Program-made: the position numbers and the translations under genes | Assembly (NCBI GenBank): GCA_031254995.1 | Contig: JAIRTJ010000108.1 | Location: 1 to 6,255, forward strand | Length of the DNA: 6,255 nucleotides | Source of the DNA: Eubacteriales Family XIII. Incertae Sedis bacterium | GTDB taxonomy: Bacteria; Bacillota; Clostridia; Peptostreptococcales; Anaerovoracaceae | Reading direction: 5' to 3' | The notes under the pieces: generated by a model | The model's input: the letters and a program-made list of their open reading frames with translations, nothing else | Database searches by the model: none | Told to the model about the DNA's origin: nothing | In this document: in pieces, positions 1 through 6,127 of the stretch | Position numbering within the stretch: position 1 is the stretch's first letter | Layout of the letters: every line of letters starts with the position of its first letter

Positions 1-416
1 TCCGGGAAAACGACTTCTGTTTGATAAGCGGAATAATCATTGACTGTTTTCAACAATCTGCCCCGCAGAGAACCTGCCTCATTTAATGGATGAAAATTCG
101 GTAAACCGCCATGATGGCCTGCAATGACATATTGTATCATCCTTGCAAGGAGGCGGACGCTGATATGCTTATCCGCTGCGATTGCTCCCGCTGTCGAGTG
201 ATCTATTTTTACCGCTTTACCTTCCAGCCTAAGGACAAATTCGGATGCATATTTCCCTATATCATGCAGCAACCCCGCAAATTCGCCCAAAACACCGCAT
301 CCAAACGCTTCCGAAAATGTCTTACATCTTGCCGCCACATTCCGCAAATGAACAATTAATCGCTCCCAGTCTTTTTTGTCGGATCCCTTGCTGTGCGCAT
401 AGTATATCGGTTTCAT
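1..416 (-). CDS. cas3: CRISPR-associated Cas3, N-terminal HD nuclease part (partial, cut by window edge)
   Basis: Cas3 is the nuclease-helicase that degrades target DNA once Cascade has bound it in type I CRISPR-Cas immunity; the HD domain makes the cuts. I translated the minus strand from the ATG at 416-414 and read 138 codons before the left edge. HD motifs are in order: YAHS (His8), His23 in HLRNVA, LLHDIGKYASEF (His51-Asp52), the DHSTAGA motif (His73), and GHHGGLP (His101-His102). This is the typical Cas3 N-terminal series. The start is well fixed: an in-frame TGA lies five codons upstream, and AAGGGAAG sits 4 bases before the ATG. The helicase part lies outside the window, so a stand-alone Cas3'' cannot be excluded. 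The motif wording recalls subtype I-C, but subtype needs the neighbouring cas5/cas7/cas8 genes. Being the most upstream gene, it probably leads the cas operon. Confidence 0.9.
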   Translation of the reverse strand, partial: MKPIYYAHSKGSDKKDWERLIVHLRNVAARCKTFSEAFGCGVLGEFAGLLHDIGKYASEFVLRLEGKAVKIDHSTAGAIAADKHISVRLLARMIQYVIAGHHGGLPNFHPLNEAGSLRGRLLKTVNDYSAYQTEVVFP

Positions 417-529
417 TGAACTTCCCTTTCATAAATACAAGACGCCCGAAACTCTCCGCAATCACGTTTCAGCCTATCGGTTCATCAATTGAGACTCCCT
501 CTCTTTTTCGATAAACTTACTGTTACTGT

Positions 530-558
530 ATTATATACCCTGCCGGCCGCATTTTGAA
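530..558 (-). promoter_or_regulatory. predicted sigma-A promoter for cas3
   Basis: On the minus strand a perfect -10 TATAAT (535-530) lies 17 bases after a weak -35, TTCAAA (558-553). Transcription would start near 523, leaving a leader of about 107 bases before the cas3 ATG. The -10 is convincing; the -35 matches the consensus poorly, so a helper or repressor protein may act here. Confidence 0.45.
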
Positions 559-667
559 AATCCGGGCGAAAACCCGTTCTGCACGGGGCGCTCTCTGAAA
601 ATTCGAGGGCAAAGCGTTTGGATTTGGTTCTCGGACACAGACTCGGATACAGGCCTTCTCAAAAACC

Positions 668-696
668 TTTACATCGCGACTTTTTTGGCATATAAT
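668..696 (+). promoter_or_regulatory. predicted sigma-A promoter for the pilin gene
   Basis: TTTACA (668-673) is followed after exactly 17 bases by TATAAT (691-696). Only one base differs from the sigma-A consensus. The start site would fall near 703, giving a leader of about 120 bases upstream of the pilin ATG. The leader is long for a simple gene, which leaves room for RNA-level control. Confidence 0.75.
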
Positions 697-719
697 TTCT
701 TCGTAACTTAAAGGGGGAA

Positions 720-810
720 AAGCTCTGCGGCAAAACGGCGAAATTCAGATCCCGCCGTCAAGCTCTGCGGAGTTCTCCGGTTGAAGAACGCACGGCGAAA
801 TATCGCGCAG
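720..810 (+). promoter_or_regulatory. repeat-rich pilin mRNA leader with alternative helices
   Basis: Two 11-base direct repeats AAGCTCTGCGG (720-730 and 760-770) flank a hairpin ACGGCG/CGCCGT (735-740 with 753-758). A second ACGGCGAAAT copy (792-801; first copy 735-744) lets the same CGCCGT pair downstream instead, enclosing a hairpin GTTCT/AGAAC (772-776 with 785-789). CTGCG inside each direct repeat can also pair with CGCAG at 806-810, directly beside the ribosome binding site at 811-816. The base pairing is visible; a regulatory switch is inference. It does not match the c-di-GMP riboswitch sequences I remember. Confidence 0.3.
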
Positions 811-822
811 AAAGGAAATTCA

Positions 823-1539
823 ATGGAGATGAGCACGAAAAAATGGGGGGGGGCGGAGAACTCCCAAAGGATAGCAAATAAAGGATTCACACTCGTAGAA
901 GTCATCGTTGTACTTGTCATCTTGGCCATTTTGGCCGCCATCGCCGTACCCGCGTTGACGGGGTATATCAACAAGGCGAGATACGCAAAAATCAAAGCAA
1001 ACGCGAGGGAAGTGACGGTAGCCCTTCAAACGTTGTTGTCCGAAGCGTATGCAGACCCGAAAACCAGTTTAGACAATGAGCAACTATATGTCGATGGTTT
1101 GTATTTAATGGATGTGGAGCCTGAAATAAGCAACGGCGTCAATAGTTTGTATCCCGACGACGGAGACGGAAATTGGGGTAGCGGCTCATATGATATAGCG
1201 TACACCCGTATCACTTATCAAATGCACAAACTAACAAAAATCCCTTGGCAGTCTAAGGATCCTCGCGCCGACGGCAACTTCTCATATACTTTAGAGCCAA
1301 TCTATATCGATGACAGCTTCAACATCATCGGCTACTCATATACAGATCCCGAATCGATTAAGGCGAAAGATGCAACCACAGCAGAATACTATATCTACTC
1401 TTACAATATAACGTACACCGTTGGCGGAAGCCCTTGGCCCGGGTCCGGATTATACGAACCTGATACGGGCTATAGGTTGTGGCGCGCCGAAACCACGCAG
1501 GGAGCCGGCGGCAGAATAATCGAAGAGTTGCCTCTGTGA
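823..1539 (+). CDS. type IV pilin-like protein with prepilin cleavage motif
   Basis: This protein of 238 residues is a prepilin: a short basic leader, then KG|FTLVEV with cleavage expected between Gly21 and Phe22 and the conserved Glu at mature position 5. A hydrophobic helix follows at about 24-44, rich in V, I, L and A, with Pro43. Such subunits are cut and methylated by prepilin peptidase and assembled on the outside as pili or pseudopili. The rest is not recognised: it is Tyr-rich (20 by my count), has no Cys, and contains DDGDGNWG, which resembles a calcium-binding loop. I chose ATG 823 because AAAGGA (811-816) lies six bases upstream; an in-frame TTG at 781 has no such site. A run of nine G (845-853) falls in the leader codons. 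No peptidase, ATPase or other pilin lies nearby, so the assembly machinery must be encoded elsewhere. The gene appears more AT-rich than the genes to its right. Confidence 0.85.
   Translation: MEMSTKKWGGAENSQRIANKGFTLVEVIVVLVILAILAAIAVPALTGYINKARYAKIKANAREVTVALQTLLSEAYADPKTSLDNEQLYVDGLYLMDVEPEISNGVNSLYPDDGDGNWGSGSYDIAYTRITYQMHKLTKIPWQSKDPRADGNFSYTLEPIYIDDSFNIIGYSYTDPESIKAKDATTAEYYIYSYNITYTVGGSPWPGSGLYEPDTGYRLWRAETTQGAGGRIIEELPL
845..853 (+). repeat. nine-G homopolymer tract in pilin leader codons
   Basis: AAATGGGGGGGGGCGG spans Lys-Trp-Gly-Gly-Ala in the prepilin leader. Tracts of this length can slip during replication, and a one-base change would put the pilin out of frame before the mature protein starts. 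As read, the frame is intact. Confidence 0.8.
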
Positions 1540-1609
1540 GCACAAGAGCAAGTCGAAGCGGAGACGTTCCTGTTTTGTCCCGAAGTTCGACGACGATGAA
1601 AGGGAGGCA

Positions 1610-2242
1610 TCACCGCAAGTCGCGAGGCAATGCATTCAACACGAGATATGCGATGAAACCGACGATGACACCGCTTACGACCGCCGAAATCATGAGAAAC
1701 GGCAGGCTCGAGAAGATCGCGGCGTTTTGAACGATCAACGCCGCGACGCCGACCTGCCCCGCAATATGCGCGGCGGCTCCTCCGACGGAGACGCCGATGA
1801 CGCCAAACGCGCCCGCGCGCTTGAGCAAGATCATCGCGAATACGCCGAGGACGCCGCCCGCCAAGGCGTATATCATAGCGAACGCGCCCGAGAAAAGGAG
1901 TCCGGCCAACAGAATTCTGAGGACATTGACGGAAAAAGCCGCGCGACCGCCCAGAAGATACAGAGCAATGACCGCGACGATATTCGCAAAACCGAGTTTG
2001 ACGCCGGGAATCGACAACGGTATGAAGCTCTCGATGAAGGAAAGCGCTAGGGCGACCGCCGCAAGTACGGCGCACAGCGCAAGGACACGGATGCGCGAAC
2101 GAACGGAGGAAAAACCGCTATTCGCAACGCGCTCGTTCTCGTATTCGGCCGCGAGGGAATCGGAAGGCGCATCGGTCTTCGCAGAGTCGATTCTCTCGGC
2201 CGGCATGATCGTAAGACTTTTCGTATCCTTTTTTATGCGCAT
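1610..2242 (-). CDS. Gx-family integral membrane protein (annotated as heptaprenyl diphosphate synthase component I)
   Basis: This 210-residue protein carries the family signature ESFIPLSIPGVKLGFANI (residues 71-88) and about six hydrophobic segments from residue 53 to 203, including LYLLGGRAAF and the Gly/Ala-rich stretch near 128-168. The family is often named heptaprenyl diphosphate synthase component I, but it is a multi-pass membrane protein resembling small-molecule transport components; its true substrate is not known to me. I recall a Listeria homologue, EetB, in the flavin-based electron transfer locus. A polar cytoplasmic extension of about 50 residues precedes the first helix, longer than I expect for the family. 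I chose ATG 2242; an in-frame TTG at 2248 sits too close to the weak GGGA site. It is the last gene of the apbE operon, 36 bases after the NusG-II gene. No clear terminator is seen in the 70 bases before the convergent pilin gene. Confidence 0.85.
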   Translation of the reverse strand: MRIKKDTKSLTIMPAERIDSAKTDAPSDSLAAEYENERVANSGFSSVRSRIRVLALCAVLAAVALALSFIESFIPLSIPGVKLGFANIVAVIALYLLGGRAAFSVNVLRILLAGLLFSGAFAMIYALAGGVLGVFAMILLKRAGAFGVIGVSVGGAAAHIAGQVGVAALIVQNAAIFSSLPFLMISAVVSGVIVGFIAYLVLNALPRDLR

Positions 2243-2278
2243 ATTCAAAATCCCGCTTCGAGATATCCCCGCTCGCGC

Positions 2279-2689
2279 TCAATAGGCGAATGCGTCGATA
2301 TCGCTTTCCTCTCCTGCGATCTCCGCTGTCAGTCGATTCGGCAGACATATGATGGATTGCCCGTTCAAGGCAATGGGCGCGTGATGTACGCAGTCCTTAC
2401 CCGGGCAGGTCGCGCTGCGCATATACACTCGTACCTTGCCCGCTTCGCTTTTTTCGATCACGATCCGGTTCTCGTAATTCGCGTTTACGAGGATCTCCCG
2501 CGCTTCGGTCAAGGGGTAGACGCCTCGCAGCTCTCCGCCCACCGTGATCCGGAGATTTGCGCCGCTCTCGAAACTCCCCGCGCGCGCCGCAACGATGCCT
2601 CCGGCCGCAGATACGGCAAGTAAAACCGCGATCAAGATCGCGTCCGCCTTCTTTATCGGAATGCGCATTTCCTTTACGGCTTTTCTCAT
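2279..2689 (-). CDS. membrane-anchored NusG domain II protein
   Basis: A 136-residue protein with a short basic N-terminus, one hydrophobic helix (about 16-36), and an extracytoplasmic NusG-II domain (about 43-128). The hallmark is CPGKDCVHHAPIALNG followed by SIICLPNRL, with cysteines at 95, 100 and 115. Despite the name, these small proteins lack the transcription-factor NGN domain and are found beside ApbE and Gx proteins in Firmicutes. I recall EetA of the Listeria electron-transfer locus as this type. The three cysteines outside the membrane could bind a cofactor or form a disulfide, but this is inference. The start is firm: GGAGG (2702-2698) lies eight bases before ATG 2689. Only three bases separate it from the apbE stop, so the two are almost certainly co-transcribed and translationally linked. 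Confidence 0.85.
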   Translation of the reverse strand: MRKAVKEMRIPIKKADAILIAVLLAVSAAGGIVAARAGSFESGANLRITVGGELRGVYPLTEAREILVNANYENRIVIEKSEAGKVRVYMRSATCPGKDCVHHAPIALNGQSIICLPNRLTAEIAGEESDIDAFAY

Positions 2690-2692
2690 TTT

Positions 2693-3724
2693 CTATTCCT
2701 CCGTCATCGCGCAGTCGATCCCTCCGGTCGTGATTACCGTCCCATCCTCCTTGACGAGCACGGCGGGAATGCCATTCTGTTCGAGATACTCCTGCGCGCG
2801 CGCGCTGCCAAATATGACGCACATCGTCGATATGCCCTCGCCATCGACGGATCGCTCGGTCACGACGGTGACGCCGACCAAATCCGTCCGCGCGGGAAAC
2901 CCGGTTTTCGGGTCGAGTATATGATGATAGCGCGTGCCGTCCCTCACAAAAGAACGTTCATAGACGCCGGACGTACCCACGGATTTCGTGCCTTCAACCT
3001 CGATGACGCCGATAAGCGACGACGTCGAATCCTCCGAAACGGCGAAGAGCGGATTTTTGACGCCGACCCTCCATGAACCGCCGTCTGATTTCTCTCCGAC
3101 GGTCACAATATTGCCTCCGAGATCGATGAGAGCCTCACTCACTCCGTTTTCCGCCAGATAACTCGCCATCTTGTCGGCGATGAATCCTTTCGCGATGCCG
3201 CCGAGATCGAGGCGTGTCGCAGGATCTTTCAATCGGACGCGGTTTCCGAGCAATTCGACATTTCGATAATTCACAGATGGGAGCGCAGCTTCGATGTCCG
3301 ATGCGCTCGGCAGATCGCGTGCTTCCAAATCAGACGAAAAATCCCAAAGCGAGGATATTCTGCCGATAGTGATATCGAAAGCGCCGTCGGACAAAGCTCC
3401 GTAGCGCAATGCCGTTTCAAGCAGAGCCGCCGTGTCGTCCGTGACCGTCGTCTCCCGCCCGCCAGCTTCGTTGATCTTCGATACATCGCCGTCTCGCGAA
3501 GAGCGCGCAAAGAGCGCGTCGTAACGCGCACAAAGATCAAGAGCTCCCTCGGCGAATTTCTCGTCTTCCTTCGAAAATACCGTGACCGAACACAAGGTAT
3601 CGAGCAGGAATTCCGACTTGCGAATCGGCTCATTTCCCGAATCGCCGCAGGACGACATCAAGAATGCCGCCGAGAACAGGATGACGATAGTTGTTTTCTT
3701 GATTCCGATGCAGAACTTTTTCAT
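2693..3724 (-). CDS. apbE: FAD:protein FMN transferase, ApbE-type lipoprotein
   Basis: ApbE moves FMN from FAD onto a Thr or Ser of exported flavoproteins such as Rnf/Nqr subunits or FMN-binding lipoproteins. The 343-residue product has a lipoprotein signal: MKKFCIGIKK, a hydrophobic core, then the lipobox LMSSC with Cys26, so it should be anchored outside the cell membrane. ApbE motifs follow: FLLDTLCSV (39-47), DLGGIAKGFIAD (173-184), LIDLGGN (199-205), TSGVYERSF (251-259) and HHILDPKTG (267-275). The C-terminal metal-site motif, usually ADxLST, reads GEGIST (295-300), placing Glu296 where Asp is normal. I chose ATG 3724 because it gives a proper signal peptide; a TTG at 3820 would run back over the terminator of the upstream gene. 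The Shine-Dalgarno site is poor. It heads the operon with the NusG-II and Gx genes. No obvious target flavoprotein is in the window. Confidence 0.93.
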   Translation of the reverse strand: MKKFCIGIKKTTIVILFSAAFLMSSCGDSGNEPIRKSEFLLDTLCSVTVFSKEDEKFAEGALDLCARYDALFARSSRDGDVSKINEAGGRETTVTDDTAALLETALRYGALSDGAFDITIGRISSLWDFSSDLEARDLPSASDIEAALPSVNYRNVELLGNRVRLKDPATRLDLGGIAKGFIADKMASYLAENGVSEALIDLGGNIVTVGEKSDGGSWRVGVKNPLFAVSEDSTSSLIGVIEVEGTKSVGTSGVYERSFVRDGTRYHHILDPKTGFPARTDLVGVTVVTERSVDGEGISTMCVIFGSARAQEYLEQNGIPAVLVKEDGTVITTGGIDCAMTEE

Positions 3725-3772
3725 TCTTTTATTATCGCATATTTTTCGTCTGAAAACAGCGTCGAGTTTTCG

Positions 3773-3805
3773 AAAAAAAAACGACGGTCCCAAAGGGAAC
3801 CGCCG
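3773..3805 (-). terminator. rho-independent terminator of the M23 peptidase gene
   Basis: Read on the minus strand, CGGCGGTTCCC (3805-3795) pairs with GGGACCGTCG (3791-3782) across a TTT loop, with one bulge and one G-T pair, and nine T follow (3781-3773). It begins 22 bases after the peptidase stop codon and isolates that gene from apbE downstream. Confidence 0.88.
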
Positions 3806-3827
3806 CCTCGCCTCTCTCAATACTCTG

Positions 3828-5726
3828 CTACAGATAACCCAAGGGGTTTTGAATCGCGCCGTTTACGCGCACTTCAAAGTGAAGATGATATCCGTAAGCT
3901 CTGCCCGTCGCGCCGACCGTCGCGATCTGCTGCCCGCGCGCCACTTGCTGTCCGCCTGACACGTTCAGCGTGCTGCAATGCGCATACCACGTCTCCAAGC
4001 CGCCGCCGTGACTGATGCGAACCATGTAACCGTAACCCGCATACCAACCGGCGTAGGTGACGGTCCCGTCTGCGGACGCGTAGATCGGCGTGCCCTGCGG
4101 ATTTCTGAAATCAGCCCCGCTGTGACCCCGTCTGCCGCCGAAACCCGAGGACAATTCCATATGCGCCATCGGATTGCTGAGTATGCCGTTGCCGCCGATG
4201 TAGCTGCTCGCCGGAGGCGCGGCAACCTGCCGAACCTTCGTTCCGACCAACTCGACCTGAGTCTGCGGCTCCGACAATGTTACGGACTCAAGCTCAACGA
4301 TGTCCGTCACTTCCCCGTTCACCTTCGTATATTCCCGCGTGACTTCTCGCTCGCCGGGAACCCCTTCTGTTTTGACCTTCGATTGTCCGACGTATAGGCT
4401 GTCAGTCTCTTCCTTGGTCACGGGGAAGTCGACGGGTTCCCGCTCAATCGCCGTCTCCGTGGTCGTCAAATGGACGAAGGGCTCCAACTTGTTCAATTTG
4501 ATCTCGTCCCCGACGTGGATGCTGTCAATATTTAACTCCGGGTTTGCGGCGGAAATCTCCTCGATGGATACTTTCTTTTTGAGCGCGATATCCCAGATGG
4601 TATCGCCGGTTTCCACCGCATAGGTGTCGACTTTTACGTCGCCCGTGAGCAGATAATCGACTGCGGCGGGCGTCGACACAAGGCTGTCGAGATCCGCCGA
4701 AACGTTTTCGATCTTAATGTCTTCCTGCCACGCGTGTTGAACTTCCTGATTGTTTTCCGTGTATTGTTCCACGATGCCGTCCAAGAGCGACTGCGCGTCC
4801 GCTTCCGTCGCGACATTGACATAAGGCGTGTCGTTCACGGTAATAGCATACGCGCTGGCGACCACAGCCTCGTTGCTGAGCAGGGTGTCCTTCAATTCCT
4901 TAGTGTCTATATAATTGATCTCTTTCGTGTTTTGAATGGAATCCGCGAGCGCGATCTTCTCTTCGTCTATCACGATGACCGCGTTTGCGTTCTCATGGGA
5001 CAATTCCTCTTTCACGTCCTCGACCAACATCACAAACGATTCTTCATCCATGACGTAGCCGACCTTTTGACCGCCAATAGTCACGCCAACGGCATGGCTA
5101 TTGACGATCACAAGGGCGACCACAGTAACCGCGACTGCACCGGCGGCGCTGCCGGAGAGCCGGAATACTGTGGTCTTTTTGATTCGCGCCGGACGCTTTA
5201 TAAATAGGAGGAAACCTTTAAAGGCGATTGTTTTGAACCGCAAAGCCCGAACCTTGGACTTTGCCGCCCACGTTTTCAAAACGGGCGTCATTTCCCGCGC
5301 CCAAACGATGACCTTGCGGGAAAATTCCCGAATTTCGGTCGCGCATGCTTTCGCGACGGCAGGTGATTTCTTCGCCGCAACCGCAACCGACCGCGCAAGC
5401 GAAGGTACATTTTCGATTGCATTTTTCATCGCGGCAGGCGATTTCTTCGCCGCAACCGCGAACGTCCGCGCAAGCGAGGGCGTTTTTATGATCACAGTCC
5501 TTGCCGCGATTTTCGACGCGGAGAACGACCTTTTCGCCAAAACGACAAATTTCCGCGAAAACTCGATTGTTCTTGCGGAAATAACGCGGACGACCCGCAC
5601 GATGCAGTCTCTGATAAGCGAGAAATTCACCTTCCGAGCTTGATTCCTTGCGCGTTTGATCGAATTTTCGACACCCCTTGCAAAGCGAACAGTTCTTTTG
5701 ATGACCTTTGCTTTCATTTCACTCAT
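3828..5726 (-). CDS. membrane-anchored LysM-G5-M23 peptidoglycan metallopeptidase with repeat-bearing basic N-terminus
   Basis: A 632-residue cell-wall enzyme. Residues 1-190 are strongly basic and predicted cytoplasmic; they contain a 25-residue repeat (84-108 and 109-133: SLARTFAVAAKKSPA / SLARSVAVAAKKSPA) with weaker related copies around it. One membrane helix spans about 192-209. Outside lie a linker region (210-365), a LysM domain (367-411, DTYAVETGDTIWDIALKKK), a G5 domain (about 417-497), and an M23 peptidase domain (about 520-632). The zinc and catalytic residues are present: GHSGADF (His535, Asp539), YAH (His583) and HLHFE (His614, His616). M23 enzymes cut peptide crosslinks in peptidoglycan; LysM binds the glycan and G5 is an adhesion or spacer module. 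ATG 5726 is chosen because GGGAGG lies 11 bases upstream; Met4 is further away. The domain order is common in Clostridia, but I do not recognise the long basic N-terminus. It is transcribed alone from its own promoter. Confidence 0.93.
   Translation of the reverse strand: MSEMKAKVIKRTVRFARGVENSIKRARNQARKVNFSLIRDCIVRVVRVISARTIEFSRKFVVLAKRSFSASKIAARTVIIKTPSLARTFAVAAKKSPAAMKNAIENVPSLARSVAVAAKKSPAVAKACATEIREFSRKVIVWAREMTPVLKTWAAKSKVRALRFKTIAFKGFLLFIKRPARIKKTTVFRLSGSAAGAVAVTVVALVIVNSHAVGVTIGGQKVGYVMDEESFVMLVEDVKEELSHENANAVIVIDEEKIALADSIQNTKEINYIDTKELKDTLLSNEAVVASAYAITVNDTPYVNVATEADAQSLLDGIVEQYTENNQEVQHAWQEDIKIENVSADLDSLVSTPAAVDYLLTGDVKVDTYAVETGDTIWDIALKKKVSIEEISAANPELNIDSIHVGDEIKLNKLEPFVHLTTTETAIEREPVDFPVTKEETDSLYVGQSKVKTEGVPGEREVTREYTKVNGEVTDIVELESVTLSEPQTQVELVGTKVRQVAAPPASSYIGGNGILSNPMAHMELSSGFGGRRGHSGADFRNPQGTPIYASADGTVTYAGWYAGYGYMVRISHGGGLETWYAHCSTLNVSGGQQVARGQQIATVGATGRAYGYHLHFEVRVNGAIQNPLGYL
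5358..5507 (-). repeat. 75-base tandem repeat inside the peptidase gene (two copies)
   Basis: Copies at 5358-5432 and 5433-5507 are offset by exactly 75 bases; the first 50 or so bases are nearly identical (shared block GATTTCTTCGCCGCAACCGC), the rest has diverged. Because 75 is a multiple of three, the reading frame is kept and each copy encodes 25 residues. This points to an in-frame duplication followed by drift. Confidence 0.85.
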
Positions 5727-5747
5727 AACGATACTTGCCTCCCAACT

Positions 5748-5826
5748 ATCGTGAATATTACAGAATTATTTCTCCGGAGTCAATGCACTTCAGAGAAACT
5801 TCACTTAACATTCACGATTGTTCACG
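5748..5826. promoter_or_regulatory. inverted repeat flanking the peptidase promoter, possible operator
   Basis: ATCGTGAAT (5748-5756) and ATTCACGAT (5810-5818) are perfect 9-base inverted copies, 53 bases apart, extending to 11 of 12 bases (ATCGTGAATRTT). The left arm covers the predicted start site, and the right arm lies upstream of the -35. A further TTCACG follows at 5821-5826. A protein binding both arms could loop over the promoter. The repeat is visible; its function is inferred. It does not fit the WalR box I remember. Confidence 0.4.
5755..5783 (-). promoter_or_regulatory. predicted sigma-A promoter for the M23 peptidase gene
   Basis: On the minus strand TTGACT (5783-5778) precedes TAATAT (5760-5755) by 17 bases. 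Transcription would start near 5748, about 22 bases before the ATG, with the GGGAGG ribosome site (5743-5738) between. The arms of an inverted repeat lie on both sides of this promoter. Confidence 0.65.
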
Positions 5827-5960
5827 CAATACCCACCTTTTGCTGTTTTTAAGGGCATTTCGTCGCGCGAATCGACTGTACGAGATGAACAAAGCGCGGC
5901 ATACCGCTCGCCTTTCTTTGAATCGTCGTCGCGAAAACCGCAACACTCAAAAAATAGCTA

Positions 5961-5989
5961 TGGACTTCGCGACCGGAAATTAGTATAAT
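5961..5989 (+). promoter_or_regulatory. predicted promoter for tRNA-Pro
   Basis: TGGACT (5961-5966), 17 bases, then a perfect TATAAT (5984-5989). The start site would be near 5996, about 12 bases before the mature tRNA 5' end. Confidence 0.65.
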
Positions 5990-6007
5990 GTTTTTCGTGA
6001 AGGACAG

Positions 6008-6084
<77 letters not shown>

Positions 6085-6089
6085 AACAT

Positions 6090-6125
6090 AACCCTTGAAA
6101 TTTCAACATTTTCAAGGGTTTTTGT
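6090..6125 (+). terminator. rho-independent terminator of tRNA-Pro
   Basis: AACCCTTGAAA (6090-6100) and TTTCAAGGGTT (6110-6120) form a perfect 11-base-pair stem with a nine-base loop, followed by TTTG and more T. It starts six bases after the CCA end. Confidence 0.88.
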
Positions 6126-6127
6126 TT

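Larger units (their letters stand above)
417..822. other. divergent intergenic region between cas3 and the pilin gene
   Basis: This 406-base stretch separates the divergent cas3 and pilin genes and I see no convincing gene in it. It holds a predicted promoter for each direction (530-558 minus, 668-696 plus). A CRISPR-repeat-like sequence lies at 573-602. The transcribed pilin leader at about 703-822 is rich in short repeats. Short open frames here lack a ribosome binding site and overlap the promoters, so I do not call them. Confidence 0.6.

Noticed and set aside
111..514. Two plus-strand open frames of 82 and 89 codons near the left edge
   Set aside because: They run antisense to the clear Cas3 HD reading frame and have no family signature or good ribosome site.
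703..822. c-di-GMP riboswitch upstream of the pilin
   Set aside because: Such switches control pilins in some clostridia, but I could not find the conserved sequence blocks of class I or class II here.
1540..1609. Bidirectional terminator between the pilin and Gx genes
   Set aside because: Only short imperfect stems such as CTCTGTG/CACAAGAG with a two-base loop, and no T run on either strand.
1470..2075. Long minus-strand open frame of 201 codons overlapping the Gx gene
   Set aside because: Arg-rich, low-complexity translation in another frame of a GC-rich gene; the Gx frame has clear membrane helices and a family signature.
5735..5983. 82-codon plus-strand frame upstream of the tRNA
   Set aside because: It overlaps the peptidase promoter and the inverted repeat, and its product resembles no family.
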